NCBI RefSeq assembly: GCF_002727185.1
Contig: NZ_NIZW01000011.1
Location: 124,001-188,000, forward strand
Length of the DNA stretch: 64,000 nt
Reading direction: 5' to 3'
From: Rhodopirellula bahusiensis
Lineage (GTDB): Bacteria > Planctomycetota > Planctomycetia > Pirellulales > Pirellulaceae
The notes below the pieces were generated by a model that worked only from the letters and a program-made list of their open reading frames with translations, did not search any database and had not been told where the DNA came from. Within the stretch, counting starts at the first letter, position 1, and the number at the start of each line of letters is the position of its first letter. Both the position numbers and the translations under genes were made by a program. This document shows positions 1 through 9,347 of this stretch, piece by piece.

Positions 1-2
1 GC

Positions 3-3000
3 CATGGCGACGATCCGAACGCTTCACCGCTCGGACCGCCAATCGCGAGCCTTGGAAACGAGTTGACCAGTGAATACCTCGTTGATGCGTTGCTGCGTCC
101 TTCCAAGCACATTCGCGGAGGCTATGAAACGTATTCGGTTTTGACTGAGGACGGGGAAGTCTTCAAAGGAATGCTGGTGAAGCAGGATGATTCCACGATC
201 ACCATGCGGCTCGGCCAATCACCGGAAAAAGATTTCACTTTGTCGCGCGACGTGATTGAAGTGATGAAGAAGGACGAGCAATCCATGATGCCGGCTGGGT
301 TGATGAAGTCCATTCAAACGCAGCGAGATTTCTTGGATCTGCTGAAATACGTGATGAGCGTAGCGAGAGGTGGCGAGATCGCTGAAAAAATGCTGCGGCC
401 ATCGGCGGAACAGTTGATCGTCAAAGACGACTCGGTGAACCTGGACCACGCTGGCATTCTCCGTTCGCTGCGGTCAAGAGATATCGACGAAGGCAGACAA
501 TTGTTTGAAGGCGACTGCGCCAATTGCCATGGTACCGATGGCAACCTTCCCGCTTTGCCGACTGCTCGAGCCTTCCGTTCGCAAAAGCTGAAGTTTGGTG
601 CCGACCCCTACAAGATGTTCATGACGTTGACCAAGGGCAACGGGTTGATGGGGCCGATGACGTATCTGACTCCGCACCAGCGTTACCAGGTGGTTCATTA
701 CATTCGCGAAACGTTGATGAAGGATCAGAACCCAGGCTATGAACCGATCAACGATGCTTATCTTGAATCGCTTCCTAAAGGGACCGAAGACGGCAAGCGA
801 TTTGAGATTCAACCACGAGACTTTGGGCTGGCACTTGGTTCACAGCTGAGACGTGACTTCCCAAGCGTACTGACGCTGCCGTTGGGAGAATTGACGGTGT
901 CTTATGACCTGCACACGATGGATTTGGCTGATGTGTGGTCGGGCGGGTTCTTGGATCTCAATGAGACTCAGCATCAACGCCCTCGCGGGGAAGGAACCGC
1001 GAATCCGGACGGAACCTCGGTGCCTGGACTGGCGGGGTGGCATTGGGGGCACGGAAGGAAGCTTGGCTATTCGCTGCCAAATAGCTTGCCACGCGGTCCG
1101 CTTCCAGAGAAGTGGATGGACTACCGTGGCTACTATCTGCTCGGTGATGAGGTCGTGCTGAGTTACCAAATCGATGGCCGCGAAGTTTTGGAACGCACGA
1201 CCGCCATCGATCAGCGGACGCTGGCACGCGAACTTTGGATTGGCCCCGGGTCCGAGTTGGTGCTGTCCGCCGGAAAAGGCCCCAGCGGCGGGACCAATTG
1301 GGAATACGATGTGGCAACCCAAGTGGCCTCGCTCGAAAGTTCGGAGCCCGAGAATTCGGCGTTCACGGCCGCCAGTGTTTCAGGTGATGATCGCGGTGTC
1401 TCTTGGAAGCTCGCCAAGGCGAAACGATTGAAGTTGACGATCCCAGTGGATCGATCAGCTCGTAGATTGCATGTCACCGTCACAGTGGGGGAATCGGAGA
1501 GCGAACTCTCCGCCTTTCGAATGCTGGCGGGCGATGCACTTGAGAAGCCTGTTATCGATTTATCAGAGTTGATCCAGGGCGATCAAACCAAACCCGAGCC
1601 CCTGCGCTGGCCTGGGGAAATTGCGACTGTTGGCACGTTGGGTTTGGAACAAGACGGCTACGCTCTCGACACGCTGACGCGACCCGATTCGACTCCTTGG
1701 AACACTTGGTTCCGCACCACGTCGCTAGACTTCTTTCCTGATGGCCGAATGGCGATCGCGACTCACGGCGGTGACATCTGGATCGTTTCGGGAATCGATG
1801 AAACACTCGAAGAACTTAGTTGGAAACGTTACGCGGCGGGTCTCTACGAACCCTTTGGAGTGAAGGTTGTCGATGGCGATGTGTTCGTGACCTGCAAAGA
1901 TCGCCTGGTGCGTTTGCATGATCGTGACGGGAATGGCGAAGCGGATTTTTACGAGAGTTTCAGCGCGGACACGGATGTATCCACGAACTTTCACGCTTTC
2001 AACTTCGATTTGCAAACCGACTCGGATGGGAACTTCTACTACGCCAAGAGTGGGCATGGTGCCGACTTTGCGTTGCCCGGTGCCGTTTGGAAAGTTTCGA
2101 AAGACGGCAAGCAACGCGAAGTCGTTTGTACCGGATTCAGAACACCGAATGGTTTGGGAACACTGCCCGGCGGACGAATCACGGTGAGTGACAACCAAGG
2201 CCAATGGACTCCTGCATCGAAAGTTTCGATCGCCAAACCCGGTAGCTTTCACGGTTGGGTGCCGACCTATTCCATCCCGGATAAGTGGGAACCGGATGGC
2301 GGCAAAATCGACATCACACAGGTGGTCGCTCCGGAAACCTTTGAGCAACCTTTGGTGTGGATGCCGCAAGCGTTCGACAATTCGTCGGGAGGTCAGATTT
2401 GGGTGGATGACGAACGGTTTGGACCGCTTTCCAATCATCTTCTGCACACCAGCTTTGGAAAAGGTTGGATGTCGATGATGATGATTCAGGAGGTCGGTGA
2501 AACTTCGCAAGCTGCGATCGTGAAATTACCGTATGATTTCTCGACCGGGATCATGCGAGGTCGCGTCAATCCACATGATGGTCAGGTGTATGCCACGGGC
2601 TTGCAGGGATGGAACGGCGGCGGTCGGTTCGGGTTGGCCGATGGCGGTGTTCAGCGACTTCGCTACACCGGAAAACCGCCCAAGATGATCACGGATGCTC
2701 GCGTCGTGGAAGCCGGTTTGGAGCTTGATCTCAACTTCCCCATCGATCCTGAATCAGTTTTCGACGCTACCGCTTTTTCAATCGTCCAGTGGGACTACTT
2801 GTGGAGCAAGGCGTACGGGTCGGACCAGTACATCCCCGGCACGGCCGAATCTGAAAAACCGCAGATTGGTACGCAAACGCTGACGCCGGAATCGGTGGAG
2901 GTCAATGCTGTTCCAGGTGAACCGGGGGCGTCGCGTCTACGCTTGAACCTGCCAACACTCGGACCGGTCGATCAACTGCAACTGCAGCTGAAAGTGAGGG

Positions 3001-3068
3001 CCAAAGACGGCGAAGAGTTTGATGAAGAGGTCTACTGGACGATTCATGTCGTCCCAACGAGTGATTGA
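3..3068 (+). CDS. PVC-type heme-binding cytochrome c / beta-propeller protein, 5' end missing
   Basis: Probably an exported redox protein: a c-type cytochrome joined to a sugar-dehydrogenase-like propeller; the substrate is unknown. The frame is open to the first bases of the window, so the real start and any signal peptide lie upstream and the TTG at 63 is not a credible start. In order: the end of a planctomycete heme-binding domain (LLRPSKHIRGGYETY, then a GEVFKGMLV strand and MMPAGL, about 70-360), a cytochrome c core with one CANCH heme site at 516-530 and a later GLMGPM that could supply an axial Met, a beta-rich middle, then from about 1720 a propeller (LDFFPDGRMAIATHGGDIW). The propeller resembles that of the gene at 16345. 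Family calls rest on motifs; the function is inference. Confidence 0.85.
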   Translation, partial: HGDDPNASPLGPPIASLGNELTSEYLVDALLRPSKHIRGGYETYSVLTEDGEVFKGMLVKQDDSTITMRLGQSPEKDFTLSRDVIEVMKKDEQSMMPAGLMKSIQTQRDFLDLLKYVMSVARGGEIAEKMLRPSAEQLIVKDDSVNLDHAGILRSLRSRDIDEGRQLFEGDCANCHGTDGNLPALPTARAFRSQKLKFGADPYKMFMTLTKGNGLMGPMTYLTPHQRYQVVHYIRETLMKDQNPGYEPINDAYLESLPKGTEDGKRFEIQPRDFGLALGSQLRRDFPSVLTLPLGELTVSYDLHTMDLADVWSGGFLDLNETQHQRPRGEGTANPDGTSVPGLAGWHWGHGRKLGYSLPNSLPRGPLPEKWMDYRGYYLLGDEVVLSYQIDGREVLERTTAIDQRTLARELWIGPGSELVLSAGKGPSGGTNWEYDVATQVASLESSEPENSAFTAASVSGDDRGVSWKLAKAKRLKLTIPVDRSARRLHVTVTVGESESELSAFRMLAGDALEKPVIDLSELIQGDQTKPEPLRWPGEIATVGTLGLEQDGYALDTLTRPDSTPWNTWFRTTSLDFFPDGRMAIATHGGDIWIVSGIDETLEELSWKRYAAGLYEPFGVKVVDGDVFVTCKDRLVRLHDRDGNGEADFYESFSADTDVSTNFHAFNFDLQTDSDGNFYYAKSGHGADFALPGAVWKVSKDGKQREVVCTGFRTPNGLGTLPGGRITVSDNQGQWTPASKVSIAKPGSFHGWVPTYSIPDKWEPDGGKIDITQVVAPETFEQPLVWMPQAFDNSSGGQIWVDDERFGPLSNHLLHTSFGKGWMSMMMIQEVGETSQAAIVKLPYDFSTGIMRGRVNPHDGQVYATGLQGWNGGGRFGLADGGVQRLRYTGKPPKMITDARVVEAGLELDLNFPIDPESVFDATAFSIVQWDYLWSKAYGSDQYIPGTAESEKPQIGTQTLTPESVEVNAVPGEPGASRLRLNLPTLGPVDQLQLQLKVRAKDGEEFDEEVYWTIHVVPTSD

Positions 3069-3202
3069 TGCAAAACTCGGCAGAGTCAATGATTTTCTTC
3101 ATCGCATTGACTGCTGTCTGGTTGAAGTGCCAAAGCCGCTGACCGTCGCAAAGCTTGACCCGCGTTCTCGATCTGCGATGCGTCATGGTTCGGGCTTGTT
3201 CT

Positions 3203-4363
3203 TTAGCCGAAGCAGGCGGCCGCTCGAACTTGCCCTCGGTGGTGCCTGTGGCCAATTCGTTCCGCGTCGGCTTTCATCGATTCAGGACGGCCCACGCAGC
3301 TCGTCTTGCCAAAGTACTTCTGCCAGTCCCACACCAAGTCACGCCACATCGAAGCGTCGATACCGACCTCCGAAAGCGTCTGAGCCAGACGCTTGGGCAG
3401 CTTAGCGACTTGACCGGCGACGGACTGCGCCGCTGTCCAATCCAGCAACCGCTTGTAGTCGCTCCAGCGAATGTGGAGGAACCCGCGGTCACTGCTGCGT
3501 ACGCCCTTCGTGTGAACCTGTGGTTCTGCAGAAAGCGTTGTTTTGCTCAGCGTCAGGGGGCTGAGCCATCCGTCGCGGCGAATGCGTTTGCCCGTTGGAT
3601 TGCGTCGCTTTGCCTTTCGCTTTTCTTGCAGGACTTCGACGGGCGTCTCTCGGATTTCGCGTCCGGCTTCTTCGGTTGGAATTGGCTTGAGGTCAAATGC
3701 GGCCGAAGGAATTCGTTCACCTTTCGATGCTTCAATCCGGTCGTAGGCGCTGGTGTGCGGGCTGGTCTCGGGGGTGGTGGACATGGCGGCGCGGACCGGG
3801 TTGAGGTCGACGTACATACTGCAAGCGAGCAAGCCCGCTTCATCGACAATTCGTTGGGCTTTGAAGCGTCCTTCCCAGAATCTACCAGTGCAATCGTCTT
3901 GTTTATTGGCCATCCTGGCGATCGGTTCGGCCAGGGCTCTCATGAACCAAGAAATATCCGACAGTCGGCAGCGCACCTCGGCCAGCCGTTCTTTGTTGCG
4001 AACCAGCATCTGAACATCGCTTTCGGTGGGTTCGGCCAAGTGTTCTTCGAGGCGTCGGCCGGGGAAGACCCGCAGCCAGCGAATCGCCACTTCCTCATCG
4101 CTCCACTGAGCGCAGACATCCGGCCGATTGCGGAGGATCTGATGCATGTGGTTGCTCATCACCGCATACGACAGCACGTCGACGGCGAACACGGAAGCCA
4201 AAGCCTCCATCCGCCTTCGAATCCATTCTTTGCGGAACGAATAGTCCTTGCCGGTCGCCTGGTCGACGCCGGCCAGAAAAGCTCGCCGCACACATCGCTG
4301 CACGACATGCACGATCCCAACTTCGCTGGAAGCAAACTGTTCACATCGCTGAGGCCGCGGCAT
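3203..4363 (-). CDS. REP-associated tyrosine transposase-like protein (IS200/Y1 superfamily)
   Basis: Single-strand DNA nuclease/transposase of the RAYT branch of Y1 HUH enzymes, which act on REP palindromes rather than forming a classical IS. Visible: IVHVVQRC near the N-terminus, the HUH metal pair in SNHMHQILRN (residues 72 and 74), and the family block SMYVDLNPVRA about 110 residues later. It has a long basic C-terminal extension, about 386 aa in all, longer than the 150-250 aa of enterobacterial RAYTs but similar to planctomycete versions. I chose the ATG at 4363 (MPRPQRCEQF), because the 24 codons upstream of it look non-coding. No terminal inverted repeats flank it. REP-like clusters occur at 19.6 and 23.7 kb, but none was seen beside the gene. 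Confidence 0.8.
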   Translation of the reverse strand: MPRPQRCEQFASSEVGIVHVVQRCVRRAFLAGVDQATGKDYSFRKEWIRRRMEALASVFAVDVLSYAVMSNHMHQILRNRPDVCAQWSDEEVAIRWLRVFPGRRLEEHLAEPTESDVQMLVRNKERLAEVRCRLSDISWFMRALAEPIARMANKQDDCTGRFWEGRFKAQRIVDEAGLLACSMYVDLNPVRAAMSTTPETSPHTSAYDRIEASKGERIPSAAFDLKPIPTEEAGREIRETPVEVLQEKRKAKRRNPTGKRIRRDGWLSPLTLSKTTLSAEPQVHTKGVRSSDRGFLHIRWSDYKRLLDWTAAQSVAGQVAKLPKRLAQTLSEVGIDASMWRDLVWDWQKYFGKTSCVGRPESMKADAERIGHRHHRGQVRAAACFG

Positions 4364-4518
4364 GGCTGTGCTCTCCACTCTCGGAACCGACTGACAAGAC
4401 AAACTGATTCTACACAGCGACGCTTTCGTTGTCAACTTATGGTGGCTGGCACCTTACGGGAAGGGATAGCGAACGGGCTTGGCTGTGCGGCACCGGTTCA
4501 AGAACCGAAGTTAACCGC

Positions 4519-4728
4519 TCACGAATTTAAGTAGCCAACAAGTAGCGACAAGAACGCACCAACATGAACGACCATTATTGCTTTGTCTTTCCACATGACG
4601 CCTACTGCGAACCAAAGCAGAATTCCCACAAGGAACGCATGAATGTTCCATGGCACCACGTTCAAACCGGTGAGGCCATACCCGATAAGCTGGATAACGG
4701 TCGCTATCCACTTCACGATATCGACCAT
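4519..4728 (-). CDS. Small integral membrane protein (DUF6552-like)
   Basis: A 69-residue protein made almost entirely of membrane helices: KWIATVIQLIGYGLTGL, then a short turn (NVVPWN), then FLVGILLWFAVGVMW and a third helix AIMVVHVGAFLSLLVGYL. The pattern matches my memory of the DUF6552 family of unknown function. I chose the ATG at 4728 (MVDIVKW); a GTG at 4767 would add 13 polar residues. It stands alone between the transposase gene and a tandem repeat. No enzymatic residues are evident, so a structural or transport-accessory role is only a guess. Confidence 0.65.
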   Translation of the reverse strand: MVDIVKWIATVIQLIGYGLTGLNVVPWNIHAFLVGILLWFAVGVMWKDKAIMVVHVGAFLSLLVGYLNS

Positions 4729-4902
4729 AGCTGTCGATGGTTTGGTTGGTTCCGCACTGTCAATCACCTTTGCAACCTCGGTTCATTGCAGTGAAATTGG
4801 CCAATTGAATATTCGTTCTACGTTGAAATAGGTGCGACTGCAACGAGAACCAGCGATGAACGCCTTCTCGCTGATTGTGTCATTCTCGCGAAGAACAATC
4901 TA

Positions 4903-5304
4903 CGTGGCTGTTCAAGAAAGCCGCTGTCGCGGCGGGGCGTTGAGGTGAATTGGTTGAGATGTGATTGTCGCAAGCGTTCATCGCGAAGCCATGCTTCCTT
5001 GGTTGTTTTTCTCTCACCAAGGAGACCATCATGGTCAACTACGATCGCCCGCCCAAATCCTCTGACTCACAACGGCATGGTGGTTGGCACCAAACGTCTT
5101 CTGCGTGGCTGTTCAAGAAAGCCGCTGTCGCGGCGGGGCGTTGAAGTGAATTGGTTGAGATGTGATTGTCGCAAGCGGGCATCGCGAAGCCATGCTTCCT
5201 TGGTTGTTTTTCTCTCACCAAGGAGACCATCATGGTCAACTACGATCGCCTGCCCAAATCCTCTGACTCACAACGGCGTGGTGGATGGCACCAAACGTCT
5301 CCCA
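4903..5304. repeat. Two tandem copies of a 201-bp unit
   Basis: Copy 1 (4903-5103) and copy 2 (5104-5304) are identical except for a handful of substitutions, for example at GCGTTCATCG versus GCGGGCATCG and CGCCCGCCC versus CGCCTGCCC. Each unit holds GTGGCTGTTCAAGAAAGCC, a GCCGCTGTCGCGGC palindrome, and a strong Shine-Dalgarno (CCAAGGAGACC) eight bases before ATGGTCAACTACG. The period is a multiple of three, so every frame repeats. A short extra copy of GGCACCAAACGTCT follows at about 5306. Confidence 0.95.
5031..5144 (+). CDS. Candidate small protein, first repeat copy (37 aa)
   Basis: It starts MVNYDRPPKSSDSQRHGGWH and ends WLFKKAAVAAGR. The support is a near-ideal ribosome site (AAGGAG, eight bases before the ATG), rare in this genome, kept in both repeat copies. 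The last 14 codons run into copy 2. No family is recognised. It may instead be a non-coding repeat that happens to carry an SD-like string. Confidence 0.3.
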   Translation: MVNYDRPPKSSDSQRHGGWHQTSSAWLFKKAAVAAGR

Positions 5305-5357
5305 TGGCACCAAACGTCTTTGTAGAAAATCTCGGGGGTTCGGGGGCTGGCCCCTGA
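5232..5357 (+). CDS. Candidate small protein, second repeat copy (41 aa)
   Basis: The same start and SD as the ORF at 5031. The first 23 residues differ by only two substitutions (P to L, H to R); the C-terminus diverges into PNVFVENLGGSGAGP because copy 2 ends there. No family is recognised, and translation is unproven. Confidence 0.3.
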   Translation: MVNYDRLPKSSDSQRRGGWHQTSPMAPNVFVENLGGSGAGP

Positions 5358-5476
5358 CCGGTATGGGCGACGCAATCAAAAACTTCAAGATTTTTGATCT
5401 GACCTATTGTCGAAGAACAACACCGTCGCTATCCCGATCGGCATTGTTATCCGCCGCGTGCCATCGACAAGCGGGG

Positions 5477-5947
5477 TTACAAGCTACCAACATCCCACTC
5501 CAACGCGTACGGGTCTTGTTGTGTTGATATTGCGATGTGATGGTTGTCGTCCCAAAATGGGACTAGCTTGTCAATTGGAAGGTTAGCTATGTCGTTGCAT
5601 TCAAAAGCAGTCCCAACGTCTTCGATGAAAACGGACGCACGTCCGGTGAAAAGACTGCCGCGTTTCTCAAATCTTCCATCTAGCAGAATAGTTGGTGAGT
5701 AATTGTTTGGCACGTAGGCGTGGAACGGGGTATCCGATGTAATGCCAATCGTTAGGAGGCACGTGTTTACCACGCTTTCCTCACTCTCGCGTTCTGGGTG
5801 CCGAGAGTCGTGAGGCGGATGGTAGCGATTTGAGTAGACATGCAAATAGTAAACGTTAGGTTCACGTAGTCGCTCGGCCAGCCACCCCAACGAAACGCCG
5901 ATCAGCGTAACGGTCAGCAACAGTGTCCGGATCGAAAATCGTTTCAT
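5477..5947 (-). CDS. Hypothetical planctomycete membrane-anchored protein
   Basis: A 156-residue protein. The N-terminus MKRFSIRTLLLTVTLIGVSLG is the single-helix anchor seen in many planctomycete proteins of unknown role (the RFSIRTLL type). The rest is a soluble domain with an SRHPERE stretch and alternating beta-like segments, with no catalytic motif I can name. Topology is probably N-in with the domain outside. It stands alone, with about 500 bases of apparently empty sequence upstream. It is distinct from the other membrane proteins near 32-34 kb. Confidence 0.65.
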   Translation of the reverse strand: MKRFSIRTLLLTVTLIGVSLGWLAERLREPNVYYLHVYSNRYHPPHDSRHPERESEESVVNTCLLTIGITSDTPFHAYVPNNYSPTILLDGRFEKRGSLFTGRASVFIEDVGTAFECNDIANLPIDKLVPFWDDNHHIAISTQQDPYALEWDVGSL

Positions 5948-6464
5948 GTCGAGAGAGCGGATGCTTCAGTCGGATTACAATAGAATCAACCCTACTCAGT
6001 CGGGTCGTATTCGGGGAATCGTGTGATACGGGGCAAGTGAGTTGAGGTATTTAACCAATATCACTCAACTCAATTGGGTGTAGAAGAACTTATCGATTGC
6101 GCGTCGGCGCGGCAATGTTGCCATCTCAGGAGAGTCGTGCTGATGTCACTCGTAGACTTTTAGATGGAGCGTGGAATCGGTGCTGCTCACGAACGCAACT
6201 CAAATGCTGTATGGAGTCATCCATCATTGTGTTGTTCAAGAAGCCAGGCATCTGAGCAATCGTTGAACTTGGGAAGGCTCGTGTCGGTCGATGAACTGCG
6301 GATCCAGGCCGAAGGGGGTGAAGCGTTTGAAGGAAAGTTGTGTTGGATGGTCCACATTGTTCGCCAAAGTGATCCAGAATGACACCGTTGTTCTCTGTGG
6401 GATTCGCTTTTAGCCGGTCGTGGAGGGAATGACAGGCTGGAAGCCTACCCCACATTTTAGGTCG
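5948..6464. other. Intergenic region without a convincing gene
   Basis: Frames open on both strands here (about 6126-6455) give low-complexity, Ser/His-rich translations with no family features. Near 6430-6460 a short GGCTGGAAGCC palindrome resembles interspersed planctomycete repeats. No promoter stands out. Confidence 0.5.
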
Positions 6465-7454
6465 TCAGGGAGTGCTAGTTGAGGTTGTGAGGCCAAGTAT
6501 GACGTCGCCGCCTTGCAGTGCGGCTTGATGGGCGATCGTTTGCAGGTGCGCGGCGTAATTTACGTCCAGTTCCTTGGGCACAAAGTCGTTGCCGACGGGA
6601 CTTTGGTCGAATAGGCATTCGAACCAAACGCAAGCACCGAGGTACTCGCCCGCTTGGTTGGCATGATGGCCGTCCATGCTGAGTTTTTGTTTCCCGTCGC
6701 GGTCTCGCCAACGGTATCCGACGTGCAGCGAATGAGTTTGCTCGGGCAGATTCGGGGATTGGATCGAGCTTGCGTCAAAGTTGGCTGGCGATCGGTATCC
6801 GAAGTTTTCATCGTTGTCGGACATCCAAAACGCGTCCCCGACTGGGATCCGGCTGGCTGATAGTTCCGCGGTGATGGTTTTGTAGGCTTCGCTGAGCCCA
6901 TGGTACATCGCTTGTTGAGTCGCCGGTTCGGCCGCGGCAGGTTTCGGGCGGTGGAACCGCGGGTCGTCGCTGCGATACGCCCACGTTTGATGGATCAGCA
7001 ATTTGGCTTGCGGTGCATCGCGACGAATGATGTCTGCCAACTGCTGAGCGTACGGACGGTACGTTTTGATGTCGTGGCTTTTGATGCTGAGCTGCTGAAT
7101 GGTTACGAAGTCCCATCGTTCGCTTTGCAGTGCTTCTTGGAGGATGTCGCCGTTCTTGTACCGGGCGAGTTCGTCGGCGGGGTCTGTTTCGTATGCCAAT
7201 GCCTTCTTTGCATGCAACTCTAGGGGCGAACCTCCGATGGAAAGCATCTTGTGAGTCAGCTTGTGACCAGCCGCCTCAACAATCTCGCCCAAATAGCGAG
7301 TCGCGTTGTGAGTGAAGCTGTTACCGATTGTCAGAATACGAATGTGTCTCGGAGCGACGTTGGGTGGCTGCTGGGGCGAGTCCGCGTACGAGGGCGTGAC
7401 AAGCACCAGCGACAGGATGGTCAACGTGAAAACGAAGGAAAGCGATCGCAACAT
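6465..7454 (-). CDS. Secreted SGNH/GDSL-type hydrolase (DUF4886-like)
   Basis: Probably a periplasmic esterase or deacetylase of the SGNH fold acting on polysaccharide side groups. The protein is 329 aa. It starts at the ATG at 7454 with a clear signal peptide (SFVFTLTILSLVLVTPSYA); the frame is open further upstream but that part is arginine/proline-rich and not signal-like. Block I is RILTIGNSFTHNATRY, with the nucleophile Ser46. A late block MDGHHANQAGEYLGACVWFE supplies the catalytic His with an acidic residue nearby. It follows the symporter gene on the same strand, but a strong terminator lies between them, so it is probably transcribed separately. The exact substrate cannot be read from sequence. 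Confidence 0.8.
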   Translation of the reverse strand: MLRSLSFVFTLTILSLVLVTPSYADSPQQPPNVAPRHIRILTIGNSFTHNATRYLGEIVEAAGHKLTHKMLSIGGSPLELHAKKALAYETDPADELARYKNGDILQEALQSERWDFVTIQQLSIKSHDIKTYRPYAQQLADIIRRDAPQAKLLIHQTWAYRSDDPRFHRPKPAAAEPATQQAMYHGLSEAYKTITAELSASRIPVGDAFWMSDNDENFGYRSPANFDASSIQSPNLPEQTHSLHVGYRWRDRDGKQKLSMDGHHANQAGEYLGACVWFECLFDQSPVGNDFVPKELDVNYAAHLQTIAHQAALQGGDVILGLTTSTSTP

Positions 7455-7656
7455 GGTCGGTTCATTCCGTCGGAGATGGTGGGAAGGAGGGGCGGGGCAG
7501 CTATCGTACTTGAAAAGAGGCGGCCAATTGTTGGAGGGGGGACAGGGCCGTGGATATCGTGCTCGTGCCTTCTCGCTCGCATTCGCTTGAACGGCGTCGC
7601 GAGAACTCCCCAAGGAGCGTTGTTTCGAGGGAGGTGGACGGCGCGACGGTTGGTAC

Positions 7657-7686
7657 AAAAAAGAAGGGAGCCCCGGGGCTCCCTTC
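7657..7686 (-). terminator. Rho-independent terminator of the symporter operon
   Basis: A perfect 24-base palindrome at 7663-7686 (arm GAAGGGAGCCCC), with an A-run on the plus strand at 7657-7662, which is a U-tract for minus-strand transcripts. It lies 27 bases beyond the stop of the symporter gene. Confidence 0.9.
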
Positions 7687-7712
7687 TCGTCAATCGAATT
7701 TCGGACTTCGGT

Positions 7713-9347
7713 TCAAGCCTGGTCTGGGAAGAATTTCGCCAGAGTTTCCTGCGGTGGTTTTGGTGTCACCAGGGAAACCACAACCATCGCGATCAGGGTG
7801 CTGAACACCATCGCGACGACCGGCATCACTTCGTAGCTCTCGCCACCGATTGGCAGACGCAAGACGTATTTGCTCAAGCCCTGCGGGTCCAAGGTGCCTT
7901 GGTAGAACAAATACGACCAACTGGTGATGGCGGCCAGAATGCCGGCGATCGCCCCGGATGCGGTGAGACCGCGCCAATACAACGCCGCGACAACCAGTGG
8001 GAACAGCGAGCTGAATCCGCTGAAGCACCAAACTCCCAACGCAAACACACTGCGAACGTTGCCAAGACTGAGCAAATACGTGATCGCAACAATCGCGACA
8101 ATAAACAAGCGTGTGAAAAGGACTTGTTGTTTGTCGGTGAAACGGTCTTCGCCGAACGTGTGGTTGACCACGTCGTTGTTGAACATCGTTCCGATGCAAA
8201 GGAATTGACTGTCCAAACTGGACATGATCGCCGCCAAGATTCCGGCCGCCAAGAAACCACCCAAGATCGGGGCGGTTTGCGTTTTGACCAAGAACGGAAG
8301 CACCTTGTTCGCGTCAACGATGTCCCCACCGGGCAAACGAGGAAGCGGTGGTCTTGTCGGCATCAATTCTCCGGTCGCCCAAACGCCCACCAGAACACAT
8401 GGCACCCAAACAATCATGATGAACAGCGGGTGACAGACGACGGACAACTTGAACGTGCTGGCTTTCTTCGCCGTCATCCAATGTTGGAATAGGTGAGGGA
8501 ACATGCCGACCGAAAGTGGAATCATCAGGTAGGTGAAGAATTTCGTCTTGCTCATCTCCACCCGTGTCTTGCCTTCTTCCGGAATGGATTCGCCAAGCAC
8601 GCGAAGGTTCTCGAAGAAGCTGTCTTGCTTGCCGAGTTTGTTCGCAATGACAAAGAACGTCACGACTCCCAGGACCATGAACACCAACGTTTGGAAGGTG
8701 TTGGCCCATGTCGTGCCTCGCATACCGCCAAAGAACACGTAGACCAAAACGACTGTGCAAATGGTCAACGAACCGAGCCACGCGGGGATACCACCGTGAA
8801 CGGCCGGATCGACTCCGCCAGGGCCACCTTCCAGTAGGACCGGGAACATGTCAGGGGCCAGTCCCGCGGTGAGGGCTTGGACAACGCCGCCGGCACTGAT
8901 CACACCGACCAACAGGTACGGGATGATCATGCCCACCAAGATCGGGAACAGCAGCCAGCCGACAAGGTTGTTGTTCAGGCGGTCACGAAAGAATTCGATT
9001 TGAGTGGTGTAGTTGTGTGCGCGAGCGAATCGCCAAACTTTGACACCGATTAGGAAGAAGCACAGTGAGTGGATGATACCGCTGCTGCTGGCCAGCATCC
9101 CGTAGACACCGATGCCTTCTCGGAACGCTTCGCCGCTGCTGCCGACCAAGGCGAACGCGGTCATCGTCGTTCCGAACATGCTCATCAAAAGCAGGAATGG
9201 TCCGATCGAATGGCTGGCAACTTGATAGTCTTCCTTGGTTCCTTTGAACAAACGACTGCTGAACAGTCCCAAGGCGAGCAACAGACTCAGGTACACCAGG
9301 ATGATGATGAACTGAGGTACTCCGTTTTGCATTTCGGCAATCATCAT
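7713..9347 (-). CDS. Sodium:solute symporter family permease
   Basis: An inner-membrane sodium-coupled transporter of the SSS (SLC5) family, 544 aa, with about 13 predicted helices. Typical features: FLLLMSMFGTTMTAFALVGSS in helix 2-3, the MRGTTWANTFQTLVFM segment (G-x-R-G-x-x-x-D/N-type loop), and SSLDSQFLCIGTMFNNDV. The first helix starts right after MMIAEMQNGVPQ. Its ATG overlaps the stop of the upstream DUF3311 gene (ATGA), so the two are translationally coupled, the usual arrangement for this pair. A strong terminator follows. The substrate is unknown; members of the family carry sugars, organic acids or amino acids. Confidence 0.9.
   Translation of the reverse strand: MMIAEMQNGVPQFIIILVYLSLLLALGLFSSRLFKGTKEDYQVASHSIGPFLLLMSMFGTTMTAFALVGSSGEAFREGIGVYGMLASSSGIIHSLCFFLIGVKVWRFARAHNYTTQIEFFRDRLNNNLVGWLLFPILVGMIIPYLLVGVISAGGVVQALTAGLAPDMFPVLLEGGPGGVDPAVHGGIPAWLGSLTICTVVLVYVFFGGMRGTTWANTFQTLVFMVLGVVTFFVIANKLGKQDSFFENLRVLGESIPEEGKTRVEMSKTKFFTYLMIPLSVGMFPHLFQHWMTAKKASTFKLSVVCHPLFIMIVWVPCVLVGVWATGELMPTRPPLPRLPGGDIVDANKVLPFLVKTQTAPILGGFLAAGILAAIMSSLDSQFLCIGTMFNNDVVNHTFGEDRFTDKQQVLFTRLFIVAIVAITYLLSLGNVRSVFALGVWCFSGFSSLFPLVVAALYWRGLTASGAIAGILAAITSWSYLFYQGTLDPQGLSKYVLRLPIGGESYEVMPVVAMVFSTLIAMVVVSLVTPKPPQETLAKFFPDQA

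Noticed and set aside
1725-2510. 261-codon minus-strand frame inside the heme-binding gene
   Set aside because: A shadow of the propeller region; Arg/His-rich.
3155-4534. Long plus-strand frame opposite the RAYT-like gene
   Set aside because: It is the complement of a protein with clear HUH motifs; its own translation is Arg/Ser/Phe-rich without domains.
6126-6455. Minus-strand 109-codon gene
   Set aside because: Ser/His/Arg-rich translation with a competing plus-strand frame; likely repeat or spacer DNA.
7251-8492. 413-codon plus-strand frame opposite the symporter and SGNH genes
   Set aside because: Gln/Arg/His-rich translation spanning two genes and a terminator; no family.
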